From contig DAOUPC010000157.1 of assembly GCA_030626365.1 (NCBI GenBank), positions 1 through 6,759 on the forward strand: a DNA stretch of 6,759 nucleotides, given 5' to 3'. The position numbers and the translations under genes are program-made. The notes under the pieces are model-generated. The model was not told where the DNA came from. It made no database searches and saw nothing but the letters and a program-made list of their open reading frames with translations. This document shows, in pieces, positions 6,209 to 6,759 of this stretch. The DNA comes from Paracoccaceae bacterium (GTDB lineage Bacteria > Pseudomonadota > Alphaproteobacteria > Rhodobacterales > Rhodobacteraceae). Every line of letters begins with the position of its first letter. Within the stretch, counting starts at the first letter, position 1.

Positions 6209-6245
6209 CTGTGGCTGACTACGGGGAACTGGCCGCGGGGTTGGG

Positions 6246-6752
6246 ATGAAAACAGACAGAAAGTCAAAAACAGTGCCGGAAAAACAAAACAACCTGATTT
6301 CACCTGCCACCAAAAACAAAGAGGTCAGCCTTGGGAAACTGCCCCATTACCTAGGGTATCAGGTTCGTCAGGCGCAGGCCGCGGTTTTTCGTAATTTTTC
6401 GGAAACGGGCAACGACCTGGGCGTGACCCCCGGCGAATTCAGCCTTTTGACGCTGGTCCGTGAAAACCCCGGCATTCACCAGACAAGCCTTGTTCGTGTT
6501 TACAGGCTGGATAAATCCACCCTTTCAAATTCGATTTCAGACCTCAATAAACGCAAGCTGATCCACCGCATCCGGGACGAGGAAGACCGGCGTTTTTATG
6601 GGCTTTGGCTGACCGAATTTGCCGAGTCCGTGCTGGACCGTGCAACCGACCGGATCGAGGCACAGGAACACCAGATGAACAGCGCGCTGGCACAAGGCGA
6701 GCGCGAACAGTTGTTGCGTTTGCTTTCAAAGATTTCATCGGCACTGGAATAA
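6246..6752 (+). CDS. MarR-family winged-helix transcriptional regulator
   Basis: This 168-residue protein should bind DNA as a dimer. Residues 32-56 form the first (dimerisation) helix (LPHYLGYQVRQAQAAVF). The winged helix-turn-helix spans about 59-124: GVTPGEFSLLTLV, a second helix with IHQTSLVRVY, the recognition helix DKSTLSNSISDLNKRKLI (89-106), and the wing RIRDEEDRRFYGLWLT (108-123), which keeps the family's D-x-x-DRR pattern. The C-terminal helices (about 125-167) complete the dimer interface. Residues 1-28 are a polar, Lys- and Asn-rich tail longer than in many MarR proteins, coded by A-rich DNA unlike the rest. The ATG at 6246 is the only reasonable start, though its ribosome site is poor (GGGG about five bases away). 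It is divergent from the kinase over shared operator-like repeats, so it probably regulates itself and the kinase. The effector is unknown; no redox Cys is present, which argues against an OhrR-type sensor. Confidence 0.92.
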   Translation: MKTDRKSKTVPEKQNNLISPATKNKEVSLGKLPHYLGYQVRQAQAAVFRNFSETGNDLGVTPGEFSLLTLVRENPGIHQTSLVRVYRLDKSTLSNSISDLNKRKLIHRIRDEEDRRFYGLWLTEFAESVLDRATDRIEAQEHQMNSALAQGEREQLLRLLSKISSALE

Positions 6753-6759
6753 TCCGCGC

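Noticed and set aside
6008..6319. 103-codon minus-strand frame across the marR-kinase intergenic region
   Set aside because: It would overlap the start of marR, both candidate promoters and the kinase start. Its sequence is not domain-like and no ribosome site precedes it.
1..6759. CRISPR array, toxin-antitoxin pair, phage or transposon genes
   Set aside because: No spaced repeats with unique spacers and no matching proteins were seen; every substantial ORF is accounted for by the seven genes listed or is a shadow of one.

Overview
The window looks like a chromosomal segment of an alphaproteobacterium, most likely Rhodobacterales. The evidence is high G+C coding sequence, compact gene packing, and protein sequences and an order (tRNA methyltransferase, DUF2007, long-chain polyprenyl diphosphate synthase, ispE, secreted TPR protein) that I recall as typical of that group. 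The assignment comes from memory of gene order and was not searched.

Layout, left to right. (1) A minus-strand pair: the N-terminal 141 codons of a TrmN6-type methyltransferase run off the left edge, preceded by a 71-residue DUF2007 protein. The two are joined by an ATGA overlap. (2) Divergent from them, after 56 bp, a plus-strand long-chain polyprenyl diphosphate synthase, probably the enzyme for the ubiquinone side chain. (3) Convergent with it, after only 12 bp, minus-strand ispE of the MEP pathway. It overlaps the end of a 573-residue secreted TPR protein by 14 bp, so TPR-ispE looks like one translationally coupled unit. (4) Upstream of that unit, after 128 bp and on the same strand, a single-chain ATP-dependent dihydroxyacetone kinase (DhaK and DhaL domains fused). 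(5) Divergent from the kinase, across a 222-bp control region, a MarR-family regulator on the plus strand. No gene-free stretch exceeds 300 bases.

The left two thirds is housekeeping: tRNA modification, quinone tail, isoprenoid precursor. The right third reads as a self-contained regulated module in which MarR probably controls both itself and the kinase. The MarR-kinase intergenic region holds the best regulatory signals here: two inverted repeats with similar half sites 41 bp apart, a 14-bp direct repeat, a perfect TTGACA -35 box overlapping one inverted repeat, and a hairpin in the kinase leader.

I found no mobile element, CRISPR array, tRNA, rRNA, phage gene or defence system, and no clearly undescribed system. 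The most interesting unknowns are the ligand and operator of the MarR protein, the true substrate of the kinase, and the role of the secreted TPR protein coupled to ispE.
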